64,000 nucleotides of DNA from Rudaea sp. (lineage in GTDB: Bacteria; Pseudomonadota; Gammaproteobacteria; Xanthomonadales; Rhodanobacteraceae). The stretch spans positions 62,001 to 126,000 of the forward strand of contig JARLJU010000150.1 in the NCBI GenBank assembly GCA_031291055.1, written 5' to 3'. The notes below the pieces were generated by a model that worked only from the letters and a program-made list of their open reading frames with translations, ran no database searches and had not been told where the DNA came from. Shown one piece after another: positions 27,584 through 36,207 of this stretch. Each line of letters opens with the position of its first letter. Within the stretch, counting starts at the first letter, position 1. Position numbers and translations under genes: made by a program.

Positions 27584-28720
27584 ATGCTTGATTATGCAAC
27601 CCTGCGCGTCATCTGGTGGCTGATCCTCGGCATCCTGCTGATCGGCTTCGCCGTCATGGATGGCTTTGACTTCGGCGTCGCCGCACTGATCCGCGTGCTC
27701 GGCCGCGACGATGCGGAACGCCGGACCCTGCTGGAAACAGTCGAGCCGGTGTGGGAAGGCAACCAGGTGTGGTTCGTGGTTGCGGGCGCGGGAACCTTTG
27801 CGGCGTGGCCGCTGCTTTACGCTGCCGCATTCTCGGGCTTCTACGTGGCCATGTTCCTGCTGCTGGTCGCGTTCATCGGTCGTCCGGTGAGTTTCGGCTA
27901 TCGCAACAAATCCGCCAATCCACAATGGCGCAATATGTGGGACTGGGTGATGACCATCAGCGGCATTGTGCCGCCACTGATCTTCGGCGTCGCCTTCGGC
28001 AACCTGTTCCTGGGCGTGCCGTTCCGCTTCGACGAAGAAATGCGCATGACCTACGCCGGCTCGTTCTTTGGCCTGCTGTCGCCGTTCGCGCTGCTGTGCG
28101 GGTTGATCAGTCTGATGATGATCCTGATGCACGGTGCGACATATGCGGCCATGAAGGCCGATATCGCACTGGCCGCACGCGCAGCCCGGGTTGCCCGCGG
28201 CGCGGCCCTTGCCTTCATGCTGCTGTACATCGCAGCCGGCGCCTGGCTTGCATTCGGTCTGTCCGGCTACGCGATCGTTTCCGCCGTCGCCGGCGATGCG
28301 CCGTCGAACCCCCTGCTGAAGCACGTGGTGGCGCAAGGCACCTGGTTTTCCGGTTTCGCCACCCAGCATTCCGCCTTCTGGCTGGTGCCCGTCCTGGCCT
28401 TGCTGTCCGCCACCGCGATGACGGCACTGAGCCTGTCGTTACGGTACCGATTGGCGCTCGCGGCCAGTGCGCTGGCCATTGCCACGACCATCCTCTCGGC
28501 CGGCCTGGCCTTGTTCCCCTTCCTGCTGCCGTCGAGTCTTGCCCCGGACAGCAGCCTGACCCTCTGGGATGCGTCAAGCAGCAAGACCACGCTCGGCCTG
28601 ATGCTGCTCAGCGTCATCGTGTTGCTGCCGATCGTGCTGGCGTATACGGCCTGGGTGTACCGCGTGCTGCGTGGACGCGTAAGCCTGGAGCATGTGCGCC
28701 GTTCGCATGGAATGTATTGA
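27584..28720 (+). CDS. cydB: Cytochrome bd ubiquinol oxidase subunit II
   Basis: 378 residues from ATG 27584, with GGGAG nine bases upstream; the longer frame from 27560 lies in the spacer and is rejected. Polytopic, with the diagnostic N-terminus [25 protein letters not shown] (in pieces), then [12 protein letters not shown] and the FGYRNK loop. CydB pairs with CydA as the structural half of the bd oxidase. Confidence 0.97.
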   Translation: MLDYATLRVIWWLILGILLIGFAVMDGFDFGVAALIRVLGRDDAERRTLLETVEPVWEGNQVWFVVAGAGTFAAWPLLYAAAFSGFYVAMFLLLVAFIGRPVSFGYRNKSANPQWRNMWDWVMTISGIVPPLIFGVAFGNLFLGVPFRFDEEMRMTYAGSFFGLLSPFALLCGLISLMMILMHGATYAAMKADIALAARAARVARGAALAFMLLYIAAGAWLAFGLSGYAIVSAVAGDAPSNPLLKHVVAQGTWFSGFATQHSAFWLVPVLALLSATAMTALSLSLRYRLALAASALAIATTILSAGLALFPFLLPSSLAPDSSLTLWDASSSKTTLGLMLLSVIVLLPIVLAYTAWVYRVLRGRVSLEHVRRSHGMY

Positions 28721-28725
28721 ATGCC

Positions 28726-28804
28726 GGGAATGGAGAATCCGGAACAGGGAATGAAAGCAGGGCCGCAGGCCGTTGCCATTTCCCACTCCCGATCCCCCAT
28801 TCCC
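28726..28804. repeat. Inverted array of tandem 7-mers (GGGAATG type) between cydB and cydX
   Basis: Left arm units: GGGAATG, GAGAATC, CGGAACA, GGGAATG (28726-28753). Right arm read on the opposite strand from 28804: GGGAATG, GGGGATC, GGGAGTG, GGAAATG. The centre is about 23 bases. It has the same architecture as the elements at 10866 and 35411 but a different 7-mer. Confidence 0.75.
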
Positions 28805-28825
28805 GCAAACCGGAGGTTTGCCAAC

Positions 28826-28957
28826 ATGTGGTATTTCAGCTGGATTCTCGGCCTCGGCCTGGCCTGTGCCTTCGCCATCCTCAACGCGATGTGGTTCGAA
28901 CTGAACGCCGACGAACAGGCCAGGCGTAGCGCCGACGAACACAATCCACCGCATTGA
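28826..28957 (+). CDS. cydX: CydX, small subunit of cytochrome bd oxidase
   Basis: 43 residues from ATG 28826, with a strong GGAGG ribosome-binding site. The MWYFSWILGLGLACAFAILN start (one membrane helix) and the following WFE are the CydX signature. CydX stabilises heme in the CydAB complex. It is the last gene of cydP-A-B-X, after a 105-base spacer with a repeat. Confidence 0.92.
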   Translation: MWYFSWILGLGLACAFAILNAMWFELNADEQARRSADEHNPPH

Positions 28958-29101
28958 GCGCGCGGTCCCGGACAATTTTTCCTGCTGCAGATGCGCCAAG
29001 TCCCCGCGCCCATGCGATAATTCATTGGAATCGCACCCTTTCGAAAGCCGCCTTCCGCCCTGGGTTCCGGGTCCGCGGCAATTCATCTCCAGGAGACTTG
29101 C

Positions 29102-30034
29102 ATGTTTTCGCGCTTCATTGCGCCGGTCGCGCTGTTGCTGGCCGCCACTGCCGCCGCCGCGGCCCCTGCCACCACTCCACCGGCACCGGACTTGCCCTCC
29201 GCCGCGCTGCCGGCCTTGGCCAAGCAAAATCCACAAGTAGCAAAATCCACAGGCGCGAAGGTCACGCCGGCCAAGGTCAAGTCCAAGTCGAAACCGCCCA
29301 CGCATGATCCCAAGGCCGTACGCGTTCTCGATGTCGCCGGAATCGGCGAAGTCACCGTCTATGCGCCGCAGGGCGAAGCACGCGGCCTGGCCTTGTTCGC
29401 CTCCGGCGATGGCGGCTGGAACCTCGGCGTGTGGGACATGGCGCAGACGGCCGCGAGTCTGGGCTACTGGGTGGCTGGATTCAGCACGCCCGCGTTTCTG
29501 AAGTCGCTGGAATCGGGCGACGGCGAGTGCAGCGATGCCTCCGGCCTGCTCGATCATCTCGGCGAGAAGGTGAAGACGGAAATGAAGCTGCCCGCACGCT
29601 TCAGCCCCGCGCTGATCGGTTATTCCTCCGGTGCGACGGTCGCCTACGCGGCGCTCGCACAGGCCGGCGACACCCGCTTCAGCGGCGCAATGACACTGGG
29701 TTTCTGCCCGGACCTGATCATCCACAAGCCATTCTGCGAAGGCGCCGGCCTCACCGCCGATAAACAGACCAAGCCGCCGTACGGCATCGTCTTCAACACG
29801 GTGCCCGCACTGAAGGCGCCGTGGATCGTGCTGCAGGGCGAGATCGACCAGGTGTGCGATCCGCCGGCGACGGTAACCTTTGTGGACAAGGTAAAAAATG
29901 GAAAAGTGGTCAGTTTGCCGCATGTGGGCCACGGCTTCGGCGTGCCGAAAAACTGGATGCCGCAGTACCGCCAGGGGCTGATCGATCTGCGCGACGCCGC
30001 GTCGCCGCCGCGCGCGGTCGCAACCGGTCAATGA
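29102..30034 (+). CDS. AcvB/VirJ-family hydrolase, single-domain form
   Basis: 310 residues with a signal peptide (helix ending near ATAAAAAP) and a Pro/Lys-rich stretch to about residue 65. The alpha/beta-hydrolase part has FASGDGGWNLGVWDMA near 100, the nucleophile motif GYSSGATVAYAAL, LGFCPDLIIHKPFC, EIDQVCDP (acid region) and a late HVGHGFG histidine. AcvB/VirJ proteins of Agrobacterium-type bacteria act in the periplasm and AcvB hydrolyses lysyl-phosphatidylglycerol. This copy resembles the N-terminal half of AcvB. It lies 26 bases before mprF on the same strand, with its own AGGAG site, which supports a lipid-turnover role. Confidence 0.78.
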   Translation: MFSRFIAPVALLLAATAAAAAPATTPPAPDLPSAALPALAKQNPQVAKSTGAKVTPAKVKSKSKPPTHDPKAVRVLDVAGIGEVTVYAPQGEARGLALFASGDGGWNLGVWDMAQTAASLGYWVAGFSTPAFLKSLESGDGECSDASGLLDHLGEKVKTEMKLPARFSPALIGYSSGATVAYAALAQAGDTRFSGAMTLGFCPDLIIHKPFCEGAGLTADKQTKPPYGIVFNTVPALKAPWIVLQGEIDQVCDPPATVTFVDKVKNGKVVSLPHVGHGFGVPKNWMPQYRQGLIDLRDAASPPRAVATGQ

Positions 30035-30060
30035 GTCCTTCGCGCTAGACTGGTACGAGC

Positions 30061-32679
30061 ATGAGCGATTCCAGCACAGCGCGGACGCATGCGGGGCGGC
30101 AATTGTTTGCCCGCCTGCGCTGGATCGTGCCCAGCGCTTTTCTCGCGCTCACCGCGTGGCTGCTGTGGCGCGGCATCGGCCAGTTCGACCTGCCCGAAGT
30201 TCAGCGCACCCTGCTCGACGTGCCGACTTTGCCGGCACTGGGCGTAGCCGCACTTGCCTTGCTCAGCGTCGCGTTCACCGGCTGCGTGGACCTGTTGATT
30301 GGCCGCTGGCTGAACCTGGGCCTGCGCGCACGCGACTATCTGCGCCTTGCCTTCGTCGCCAACAGTCTGGCGAACACGCTGAACCTGTCCGGCGCCGTCG
30401 GTGCCGGCGTCCGCCTGATGGGGCTGACGTCGCAGCACGTGTTGCTGGCGCGGGCGGCGGCGCTGATCGGCATGCAGGCCCTGTCGCTGCCGCTGGGCCT
30501 GAGCCTGCTGGTCGTACTCACCCTCGTCACCAGCTCGTTGCCGGTGACCAGCGGCACGGTGCAGTCCATCGCCGCGTTCACCATCCTGGCGGCAGCGGCG
30601 CTGTATCTGCCTTTGTATTTTTTCCTGACGACACGGCGCGCACTGATGCGCTGGCTGCCGGCGGAAATGGGCGTGCCGCCGTTGCGCCTGAAGCTGGAAC
30701 TGACCCTGATCTCGTTCATCGACTGGCTGCTCGCGGCAACAACGCTGTATGCCTGCCTGTACCTGTCGGGTGCGCATGTCAAACCCGGGCTGATGCTCGG
30801 GGCCTTCGCCGGTGCGACCACGCTGGGCCTGGTCAGTCTGGTGCCGGGGGGGCTGGGCGTATTCGACGGCCTGATGCTGCTGGCGCTGACCGAAGCCGGT
30901 TACGACCATGCGCCCGTCGTGTCCGGCCTGGTCCTATTCCGTATCGCCTATTACCTGCTGCCGCTGCTCGGCAGCCTGTATCTGGGCTCGGAAATGCTCA
31001 GCCAGCGCCTGCCGCTGCTGAACCGCCTGCGCAAGCGCCTGTCCGGCCACCCGCTGTTCGGCGTGCTCGGCCTGCCGGTTACCCTGCTTGCGGATCTGGG
31101 CACGCGCCTGCTTGCGGTACTGACCTTCGGTGCCGGCGCGATGCAGCTGGCCTCGGCGGCGATACCCTCGGTCAGCGAACACATCGAAGTCGTGCGCGCG
31201 CACCTGCCGGTCCTCGCGGTGGAAAGCTCGAGCTGGTTCAGCATCTTCTCCGGGGTCTTGCTGCTGGGCCTTGCGCGCGGCATCGACGGCCGCCTGCGCC
31301 TGGCCTATCGGCTTGCCCAATGGCTGCTGTTGTTGAGCGCGGGGCTGGCCGTCACCAAGGGCCTGCATTTCGGCGAAGCGTTGTTCCTGCTCGCGGTGGC
31401 GGCCCTGCTGCGCACCCGCAAGCGCGCATTCACGCGCCGCGCGATGACACTGGCTTCGGCCACGACGCTTGGCTGGTATGCCGGCCTGCTGCTTTGTGTA
31501 CTTGTATTCTTTGCCGTCGGCGTGGCCCAGGTGCTGGGCGATGATTCGTTCGATCTGTTCTACGTCGGTTTCGGCGAGCACACCTCGCGCATCGGCCGCG
31601 GCCTGACCGCCGCCGTGCTCGGCCTGGTGATCTACCTGATCTGGCAGGTGTTCGCAGTGAAGCGTCCGCAGCTGGTACTGCCCGATCACAGCGAACTTGA
31701 ACGCGCCCGCACGCTGTATCAGGAACACGGCGGCGGGGAATTCGCGCACCTGACCTTCATGGCCGACAAGCACCTGTTCTGGGCGGCCGATCACCAGGCC
31801 GTGATCGCCTATGGCAGCATCCGCGATCGCCTGGTGGCACTGGGTTCGCCCTGCGGCAGCGACGCCGGCATCGACCGCGCGATTCTGGATTTCCGTCATT
31901 TTGCCGATGCCCAGGATCGCGTGCCGGTGTTCTATGAAGTGCTCGAACCGGATCTGTCGCGCTTCCACGATCACGGCTTCGACCTGTTCAAGCTGGGCGA
32001 GCTTGCACTGGTCAAACTCGCGGATTTCTCGCTCGCCGGCAAGCGCTGGGAAGATCTGCGTCAGGCGACCAATCGCGCACAGAAGGAAAAGTTGACTTTT
32101 ACCCTTGTATACCCACCGTTCGATACCGGCCTGCTGAACGATCTGGAGCGCGTATCCGATGCCTGGCTGGCGGACAAGGGCGGCACCGAGAAGGGGTTTT
32201 CGCTCGGCCGTTTCGATCCGACGTATTTCAACTGGAGCCCACTGGGCCTGGTGCATCGTGATGGCGAACTGATCGCATTCGCCAATGTGCTGCCGCCGTA
32301 CGGCAGCAACGGCCACGCCAGCGTGGACCTGATGCGCCACGTAGCCGACGCGCCGCGCAGCACGATGGATTTCCTCTTCGCCAAAGTCATGCTTTGGGCG
32401 CAGGAGCAGCGCTATGCGATTTTCAGCCTCGGCATGGCGCCATTGTCGCGCGTTGGCGACAATCCCTATGCGCGCGTCAACGAACGGCTGGCCGCAATCG
32501 CCTTCCAGTACGGCAACCGTTTCTACAACTACCAGGGCGTGCGCAGGTACAAGGACAAATTCAAGCCCGACTGGGTCGGCTCGTACCTGGCCTACCCGCG
32601 CGGCGTCTGGGTGCCCGGCCTGCTGATCGATATCGCTGCGCTGGTATCGGGTGGGTATCGAAGATTCCTGATCGGTTGA
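30061..32679 (+). CDS. mprF: MprF-type lysylphosphatidylglycerol synthase/flippase
   Basis: 872 residues. The N-terminal half (about residues 20-540) has around 13-14 membrane helices and is the flippase/DUF2156-upstream region with the conserved LVPGGLGVFDGLML. The cytosolic C-terminal half is the DUF2156 GNAT-like domain (TFMADKHLFWAADHQAVIAYG, VPVFYEVLEP, KLGELALVKL, SLGMAPLSRVGDN) that transfers an aminoacyl group from tRNA to phosphatidylglycerol. The product masks membrane charge and protects from cationic peptides and acid. Lysine is the usual amino acid but the sequence does not prove it. It is flanked on both sides by AcvB/VirJ-like hydrolases. Confidence 0.93.
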   Translation: MSDSSTARTHAGRQLFARLRWIVPSAFLALTAWLLWRGIGQFDLPEVQRTLLDVPTLPALGVAALALLSVAFTGCVDLLIGRWLNLGLRARDYLRLAFVANSLANTLNLSGAVGAGVRLMGLTSQHVLLARAAALIGMQALSLPLGLSLLVVLTLVTSSLPVTSGTVQSIAAFTILAAAALYLPLYFFLTTRRALMRWLPAEMGVPPLRLKLELTLISFIDWLLAATTLYACLYLSGAHVKPGLMLGAFAGATTLGLVSLVPGGLGVFDGLMLLALTEAGYDHAPVVSGLVLFRIAYYLLPLLGSLYLGSEMLSQRLPLLNRLRKRLSGHPLFGVLGLPVTLLADLGTRLLAVLTFGAGAMQLASAAIPSVSEHIEVVRAHLPVLAVESSSWFSIFSGVLLLGLARGIDGRLRLAYRLAQWLLLLSAGLAVTKGLHFGEALFLLAVAALLRTRKRAFTRRAMTLASATTLGWYAGLLLCVLVFFAVGVAQVLGDDSFDLFYVGFGEHTSRIGRGLTAAVLGLVIYLIWQVFAVKRPQLVLPDHSELERARTLYQEHGGGEFAHLTFMADKHLFWAADHQAVIAYGSIRDRLVALGSPCGSDAGIDRAILDFRHFADAQDRVPVFYEVLEPDLSRFHDHGFDLFKLGELALVKLADFSLAGKRWEDLRQATNRAQKEKLTFTLVYPPFDTGLLNDLERVSDAWLADKGGTEKGFSLGRFDPTYFNWSPLGLVHRDGELIAFANVLPPYGSNGHASVDLMRHVADAPRSTMDFLFAKVMLWAQEQRYAIFSLGMAPLSRVGDNPYARVNERLAAIAFQYGNRFYNYQGVRRYKDKFKPDWVGSYLAYPRGVWVPGLLIDIAALVSGGYRRFLIG

Positions 32680-32683
32680 ATCC

Positions 32684-34069
32684 TCATCGCGGAGTTGTAC
32701 GCGCCGGCAAACTCCCGGCAATCCCCGCACCCAGCTTGTCGTAGTCCCCGTTGTAGTGATGGCCGCCGGGCAGCACGAGCTGGCGCACGTTCGGCTTGCC
32801 GACCAGGGTCTTGCAGAAACTGTCGGCGCCTTCGTCGGCGCCGCTCACGCAAATCGCGGGTACGGTGCTGCGTGCGATCTCGGGCGTGATCGGAATCGCT
32901 CCCTCGTGCTGCGTGGAGCCGAACCAGTCGCCGACGTGGATCTCGAATACCGCTTCCGGATCGGGAGAAATCAATACCTGCGCGGCGACACGGCGACGTG
33001 CGGCATCCGGCAGACGGTTGATCACGACCGGCGCGAGCGCGGCGCCGAAGGAATAGCCGATCACGACGAAATCGGCCTGCGCATGCTCCGCGCCATAGTG
33101 GCCGATGATGCGCGTCAGTGCATCCGCCGCTTCTTCAGGCTTGCGTGTCTGCCAGAAGAATTTGAGCGTGTTCAGGCCGACTACGGCAATGCCGCGTTTT
33201 GCAAGCTGGTCGGCGACGGCGACATCGAGCCCGGCCCAGCCGCCATCGCCGGTGAGAATGATCGCGATACGGTCCGCGAAATCGCCCTGCGCGGGCACTT
33301 CGACCAGGGGCAGGTCGACGACATCTTGCGGCAGCGCCGCAGCAGACTGCACCGGCGTGGTCAGCCAGGCGATGTCCGCCGCCAGCGCCACGCCGGCCTC
33401 CTGCATACCCGCACGCGGGACGGCGAGCATACCTTTCAACCGCGCCGGCAGCTTCGCCAGCGCGCCGTTGTAGCGGGCACCGGGAGCCAGCGGCTGCGGC
33501 AGCCAGGGATTCGGCAAGCGGTTGACCGGCGCGACCCTGAACTGGCCGGCCGCATCGGCAATCGTGACCGCACCCGCGTCGCCCTTGCACAACGGCTTGG
33601 GCAGGCGCAACGCCACGTCCCAGCCGAGTGTGATCAAGGCAGTGAACGTGCCTTTCGGTGCCTGCGCGTCGACCGCGTAGGCGAATGTCGCGCCGGCACC
33701 ATCGCCGACAAGCAGTGGATAGGTGAACCTGGCCACCTTCTGATTGCGCTGCATCCAGTCGCTCATTTCCTCGAAGTGCGCGGCCGGAAACGAACACTTG
33801 TCGTTGATCGATTCCATCTGTGCGACATACGCAGGCAGATCCACGCCGAACACCAGCGCGCCGTCGTCGGCCAGCGCCACCGCCAGCGACTCGGCGCGCG
33901 CATCCCAGCCGTTGCGATCCGAAACCATCACGACGGTTCGCGTGATCTCGCCGGCCGGCGCCGCCGTATGGATGTCGCCGAACAGGCCGAAATGCACGGG
34001 ATGGCTGGCTGCGAACGCGCCAGTGGAGGCTACAAAGAGTGGAACAAGCGAGAAGCACATCCTGCGCAT
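32684..34069 (-). CDS. AcvB-type periplasmic hydrolase, two-domain form
   Basis: 461 residues with a signal peptide (FSLVPLFVASTGAFA). Two hydrolase-like halves. In the first, the position of the serine motif reads LVGDGAGATFAYAV, so GxSxG has become GDGAG and the nucleophile seems lost. In the second, ILTGDGGWAGLD, VIGYSFGAALAPVVINRLP (intact GYSFG), and GGHHYNGDYDKL (His) look functional. The layout matches AcvB, a lysyl-phosphatidylglycerol hydrolase in Agrobacterium. It converges on mprF with only 4 bases between stops and is followed on its own strand by pepP upstream at 18 bases. Confidence 0.82.
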   Translation of the reverse strand: MRRMCFSLVPLFVASTGAFAASHPVHFGLFGDIHTAAPAGEITRTVVMVSDRNGWDARAESLAVALADDGALVFGVDLPAYVAQMESINDKCSFPAAHFEEMSDWMQRNQKVARFTYPLLVGDGAGATFAYAVDAQAPKGTFTALITLGWDVALRLPKPLCKGDAGAVTIADAAGQFRVAPVNRLPNPWLPQPLAPGARYNGALAKLPARLKGMLAVPRAGMQEAGVALAADIAWLTTPVQSAAALPQDVVDLPLVEVPAQGDFADRIAIILTGDGGWAGLDVAVADQLAKRGIAVVGLNTLKFFWQTRKPEEAADALTRIIGHYGAEHAQADFVVIGYSFGAALAPVVINRLPDAARRRVAAQVLISPDPEAVFEIHVGDWFGSTQHEGAIPITPEIARSTVPAICVSGADEGADSFCKTLVGKPNVRQLVLPGGHHYNGDYDKLGAGIAGSLPARTTPR

Positions 34070-34086
34070 TGGAGTTTCCGATTCCG

Positions 34087-35403
34087 TTACTTTCTTGCTG
34101 CGGCCATCAGCGCCTCGATCTCGTCGGCATCGCTGGGGACGGCAGCGGTGATCACCTCCGGCTCGCCGCGCGTGACGACCACGTCATCCTCGATGCGGAT
34201 GCCTATGCCACGCCACTTTGCCGCGACGCCTTTCGCGTCGGGCGCAATGTAGATGCCCGGTTCGACCGTGACGACCATGTTCGGTTCCAGTTCGCGGTCA
34301 TGACCGTCGACGCGGTAATCGCCGACATCGTGCACGTCAAGGCCCAGCCAATGCCCGGTCTTGTGCATGTAGAAACGGCGATAGGTCTGCTCGCGGATAT
34401 TTCTGTCGACGCTGCCCTTGAGCAGGCCGAGCTTGATCAGCCCGGCGGTGATCGCGCGCACCGCGGCATCGTGATAGGCACCGAACGGGCGACCCGGACG
34501 CACTTCGGCGATCGCTGCGCGCTGCGCCGCAAGAACCAAGTCGTACAGCGCGCGCTGCTCGACGGAAAATTTCCCGTTGACCGGGAAAGTGCGGGTGATG
34601 TCGGAGGCGTAGCATTGATATTCGGCGCCCGCGTCGATCAATAGCAGATCGCCATCCTTCAATTCGGCGTTGTTGGCGCGGTAGTGCAGCACGCAGCCAT
34701 TCGCGCCGCCGCCGACGATCGGCTCGTACGACGGTACCGCACCGTGGCGGCGAAACGTGTGCAGCAGTTCGGCCTCGACTTCGTGTTCGTTCATGCCCGG
34801 CCGTACGCTGCGCATCGCGCGCACATGGGCTTCGGCCGCAATCTTCGCCGCGCGGCGCATGACACGCAGTTCGTCGCGCGTCTTGTACAGGCGCAGATCG
34901 TGGAGGATATGGCCGAGCGCGACGAATTCGTGCGGGGCTCGCGCACCGCGCCTGACCTGACCGCGGACATGGTTGACCCAGCCGATCAGCTCGATATCGA
35001 ATTCGGCGGCACGGCCAAAATGGTAGTAGACCCGCGAACGGCCTTCGATCATGCCGGGCAGGATGTCGTCGATGTCGCCGATCGGGAACGCATCGTCCAT
35101 GCCGTAGTCGCGCACCGCGCCTTCCTGGCCGGCGCGCACGCCATCCCAGGCCTCGCGTTCCGGGTCGCGTTCGCGGCAGAACATGACCACTTCGCCATGC
35201 TGGCGCCCGGGAATCAGCGCAAGTACGGCCTCCGGTTCGGGGAACCCGGTCAGATAATGGAAATCGCTGTCCTGCCGGTATGGATAGTGGCTGTCGTTGT
35301 TGCGCAGACGCTCGGGCGCGGCGGGCACAATGCAGATCGCGTCGTCGCCGATGATGCGCATCAGCTGTTTGCGGCGACGGGTGAATTCCTTGGGATCGAT
35401 CAT
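34087..35403 (-). CDS. pepP: Xaa-Pro aminopeptidase PepP
   Basis: 438 residues. A Mn-dependent M24 peptidase that removes an N-terminal residue next to proline. The N-terminal AMP_N domain (RRKQLMRIIGDDAICIVPAAPERLRNND region) is followed by the metal site: LLIDAGAEYQCYASDITRTF, HKTGHWLGLDVHD, VVTVEPGIY and GIRIEDDVV. It follows ygfB on the same strand as in many gammaproteobacteria (ygfB-pepP), with a 119-base spacer that carries an inverted 7-mer array. Confidence 0.96.
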   Translation of the reverse strand: MIDPKEFTRRRKQLMRIIGDDAICIVPAAPERLRNNDSHYPYRQDSDFHYLTGFPEPEAVLALIPGRQHGEVVMFCRERDPEREAWDGVRAGQEGAVRDYGMDDAFPIGDIDDILPGMIEGRSRVYYHFGRAAEFDIELIGWVNHVRGQVRRGARAPHEFVALGHILHDLRLYKTRDELRVMRRAAKIAAEAHVRAMRSVRPGMNEHEVEAELLHTFRRHGAVPSYEPIVGGGANGCVLHYRANNAELKDGDLLLIDAGAEYQCYASDITRTFPVNGKFSVEQRALYDLVLAAQRAAIAEVRPGRPFGAYHDAAVRAITAGLIKLGLLKGSVDRNIREQTYRRFYMHKTGHWLGLDVHDVGDYRVDGHDRELEPNMVVTVEPGIYIAPDAKGVAAKWRGIGIRIEDDVVVTRGEPEVITAAVPSDADEIEALMAAARK

Positions 35404-35410
35404 TGGCGAT

Positions 35411-35518
35411 GGTTGTCAGTTGCTGATTTTCGGTTGTCAGTTTTGGTTACCCTTCACCGGGCGCCGGAATCCGCGCGCACCGCTTGCGCCGATATCCAGC
35501 AACCGATAACCGGCAACC
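35411..35518. repeat. Inverted array of tandem 7-mers (GGTTGTC type) between ygfB and pepP
   Basis: Left arm units: GGTTGTC, AGTTGCT, GATTTTC, GGTTGTC, AGTTTTG (35411-35445). Right arm read on the opposite strand from 35518: GGTTGCC, GGTTATC, GGTTGCT, GGATATC. The unit is the same as in the mlaD/mlaC spacer but the two elements differ in order and decay. Confidence 0.75.
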
Positions 35519-35522
35519 ATCT

Positions 35523-36095
35523 TCAATGCAACGTCGCGCCCGCCTGCGGCGCGGAAACGATCTCGGCATGCAGCAGCAACACGCCGACACGGATGAACTC
35601 GATCACCTCGGTCAGTGCGTTTTCGTCTTCTTCGCCATCGGCATATTCGAAACGGGTGGCGGCAATCGTGCCCAAATCCTTGAGGATCTCGGCGCCATCC
35701 TCCGACAGCCCGTGCTGACGGGATACGCCGGCCAGACCCAGGCCGCCGAGAAAGCCGCGACACCATTCAACCAGCGCATCGGCACGACTTTCCAGCGCGG
35801 TATCGGCCAGCGGCAGCAGCGGCTCGAAACCCAGTTCGGGATCGTCGAGCCACGCAGCGCACTGCCCGTACAAACGCGTCAGCACGGCATGCGGAATGTC
35901 CGCCAATGCGTCGTCCGGATCAAGCTCCAACGCCGCCAGCCAGCCGCGCGCGTCGGCGACGCCGCCGCCGCACAGATAGCCGGTGAGCGACCCGTGCAGG
36001 TCGCTTGGTCCGATGCCGAAGTGCAGCGTAGCGAGCAGTTCACCGAGCTGGGCATGGGTGACCGGCGAGCCGAGGTTCACGGGAGACAGTCGCAT
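35523..36095 (-). CDS. ygfB: UPF0149 (YgfB/YecA-type) family protein
   Basis: 190 residues. The pattern HGSLTGYLCGGG near the N-terminus, WCRGFLGGLGL in the middle and the acidic tail region EYADGEEDENALTEVIEFIRVGVLLLH (in pieces) is typical of UPF0149. In Pseudomonas a YgfB homologue affects beta-lactam resistance regulation, but the role here is unknown. It is the first gene of ygfB-pepP and divergent from the large sensor protein. Confidence 0.92.
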   Translation of the reverse strand: MRLSPVNLGSPVTHAQLGELLATLHFGIGPSDLHGSLTGYLCGGGVADARGWLAALELDPDDALADIPHAVLTRLYGQCAAWLDDPELGFEPLLPLADTALESRADALVEWCRGFLGGLGLAGVSRQHGLSEDGAEILKDLGTIAATRFEYADGEEDENALTEVIEFIRVGVLLLHAEIVSAPQAGATLH

Positions 36096-36207
36096 CTACT
36101 CATGCGTGCATTCTAACAGCGGGCGCAGCTTGCCGCAGTCCAGCGCTGGTTGCCGGAATGAGCAGTGGCGCCTAGACTGCGGACCGGGGACGACCATATC
36201 ATCCAGC

